Source of the DNA: Pseudomonadota bacterium
GTDB lineage: Bacteria; Pseudomonadota; Gammaproteobacteria; Burkholderiales; Burkholderiaceae_B
Direction of reading: 5' to 3'
Length of the DNA: 5,631 nucleotides
Assembly (NCBI GenBank): GCA_023388835.1
Contig: JAEWFK010000025.1
Coordinates: forward strand, 1-5,631
The position numbers were made by a program, and so were the translations under genes. The notes under the pieces are model-generated. The model made no database searches and was not told the origin of the DNA. It saw nothing but the letters and a program-made list of their open reading frames with translations. Shown in pieces: positions 4,665 to 5,631 of the stretch; positions within the stretch are counted from its first letter, which is position 1, and each line of letters starts with the position of its first letter.

Positions 4665-5631
4665 TATTCAAGCGTTCCGTCGTCTCCGAAATCCTCAGCC
4701 ATGCAGGTGTGGTGGTGTCCACCCTGCTGGTTGTCTGGCTCAGCGTGCTGCTCGTGCGGCTGCTGGGCGAAGCCGCCGGCGGATCCATCGGCGCTGATGT
4801 CGTGGTGGGCCTCGCCACGTTTTCCAGTATCACGGCGCTACCCATCATATTGTCGGTTTCCCTGTTCATTGCTGTACTGACGACCGTCACCCGCAATTTT
4901 CGCGAATCTGAGATGGTGGTCTGGTTCGCGAGCGGGCTGTCTCTGCGTGACTGGATCGGTCCGGTGCTGCGCGTGGCCGTACCCTTCGCCCTCATCATCG
5001 CTCTGCTGACCCTGTTGGCTTCTCCGTGGGCTTACCGGCAGATCAGCGAATACCGGCAGCGCTACGAGCAGCGTTCCGATTTGTCCAAGGTCTCGGCGGG
5101 TCAGTTCATTGAAACCAATGATGGCGAGCGCGTATTCTTCACGGAAGAACCCCGCCGCCCCGACGAGGAGATCGGCAATATCATCGCACGTGTGCAGGAC
5201 GAGGAATGGCTCAGCGTGATCACGGCGGAAAGTGCCCGTATACAGGAGGAGCCCAATGGTGATCGATTCCTGGTGCTCAGCCAGGGACATCGTTACGACC
5301 TGCAGCCGGGCAAACCTATATTCAGGTTAGTCGACTTCGATCGCTATGGCGTACGCCTGGAAAGCGATGCCGAGCAAAGTTCGCCCGAAACCGTCCGAGC
5401 GCGTGCCGAACAGGAGATCAAGGCCCGGCCCACGCTGGCCCTGTTTTCCGACGATACCGATGTGGCCAATTCCCAAGTGATGTGGCGGTTCGCCATGCCC
5501 TTAGCTGCGCTGAATCTTGCCTTGCTGGCGATTCCTTTGGGTGCCGTGAACCCGCGGCTAGGCCGCTCCGGCGACATTCTCATCGCCGGACTCGTCGGCC
5601 TGCTCTATATGAACCTCATCAACTTGTCCCG
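4658..5631 (+). CDS. lptF: LPS export ABC transporter permease LptF, N-terminal 324 residues (3' end outside window)
   Basis: The frame is open to the window edge. LptF pairs with LptG and the LptB ATPase to extract lipopolysaccharide from the inner membrane and pass it through LptC/LptA to the outer membrane. Visible parts are: an N-terminal helix entry MSLFKRSVVSEIL; TM1 at about 14-34; TM2 at about 54-76; the conserved coupling loop NFRESEMVVWFASGLS (80-95), equivalent to YTESEITVMHACGLS of E. coli; TM3 at about 101-123; a periplasmic beta-jellyroll at about 145-240 beginning VSAGQFIET and including LSQGHRYD; then MWRFAMPLAALNLALLAIPL (TM4, 275-294) and the AVNPRLGRSGD turn (296-306) before TM5. 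E. coli LptF is 366 aa, so about 40-50 residues are missing at the edge. No other in-frame start lies before the stop at 4625, so ATG 4658 is the start. It has no recognisable Shine-Dalgarno. lptG is expected next. Confidence 0.95.
   Translation, partial: MSLFKRSVVSEILSHAGVVVSTLLVVWLSVLLVRLLGEAAGGSIGADVVVGLATFSSITALPIILSVSLFIAVLTTVTRNFRESEMVVWFASGLSLRDWIGPVLRVAVPFALIIALLTLLASPWAYRQISEYRQRYEQRSDLSKVSAGQFIETNDGERVFFTEEPRRPDEEIGNIIARVQDEEWLSVITAESARIQEEPNGDRFLVLSQGHRYDLQPGKPIFRLVDFDRYGVRLESDAEQSSPETVRARAEQEIKARPTLALFSDDTDVANSQVMWRFAMPLAALNLALLAIPLGAVNPRLGRSGDILIAGLVGLLYMNLINLS

Overview
The window looks like a chromosomal housekeeping segment of a moderately GC-rich betaproteobacterium. The proteins read most like Alcaligenaceae (the Bordetella/Achromobacter/Pusillimonas group). 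That placement rests on remembered similarity of RecO, YccA, PepA and LptF, not on a search. I see no insertion sequence, CRISPR array, tRNA, rRNA or clear sign of recent transfer.

The layout is three transcription blocks. (1) Rightward, 1-1800: the 3' end of recO (recombination mediator), then an orphan PIN-domain nuclease gene, then a RarD/EamA-type ten-helix transporter. All three are translationally interlocked: recO/PIN share ATGA, and PIN/transporter share TTGA, with the transporter starting at TTG. (2) Leftward, 4604-1853: pepA (leucyl aminopeptidase), holC (DNA polymerase III chi, 4-nt overlap with pepA) and yccA (Bax-inhibitor-1 family, FtsH modulator type). This block ends in a strong intrinsic terminator that lies inside the last codons of the convergent transporter gene. 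(3) Rightward from 4658 to the window edge: lptF, an inner-membrane subunit of the LPS exporter LptB2FGC, diverging from pepA across a 53-bp gap.

The divergent lptF / pepA-holC arrangement is the classical proteobacterial one, but the valS that often follows holC is absent and yccA sits there instead. Most genes are core functions: DNA repair, replication clamp-loader bridging, peptide turnover, membrane-protein quality control and LPS export. The least explained parts are the PIN protein, which has no visible antitoxin and is coupled to recO, and the RarD-like permease attached to it. I find no convincing case for a new multi-gene system. The findings are local oddities: gene coupling, a terminator encoded inside a convergent gene, a shortened RecO, a di-aspartate pair in YccA, and a very compact divergent promoter region.
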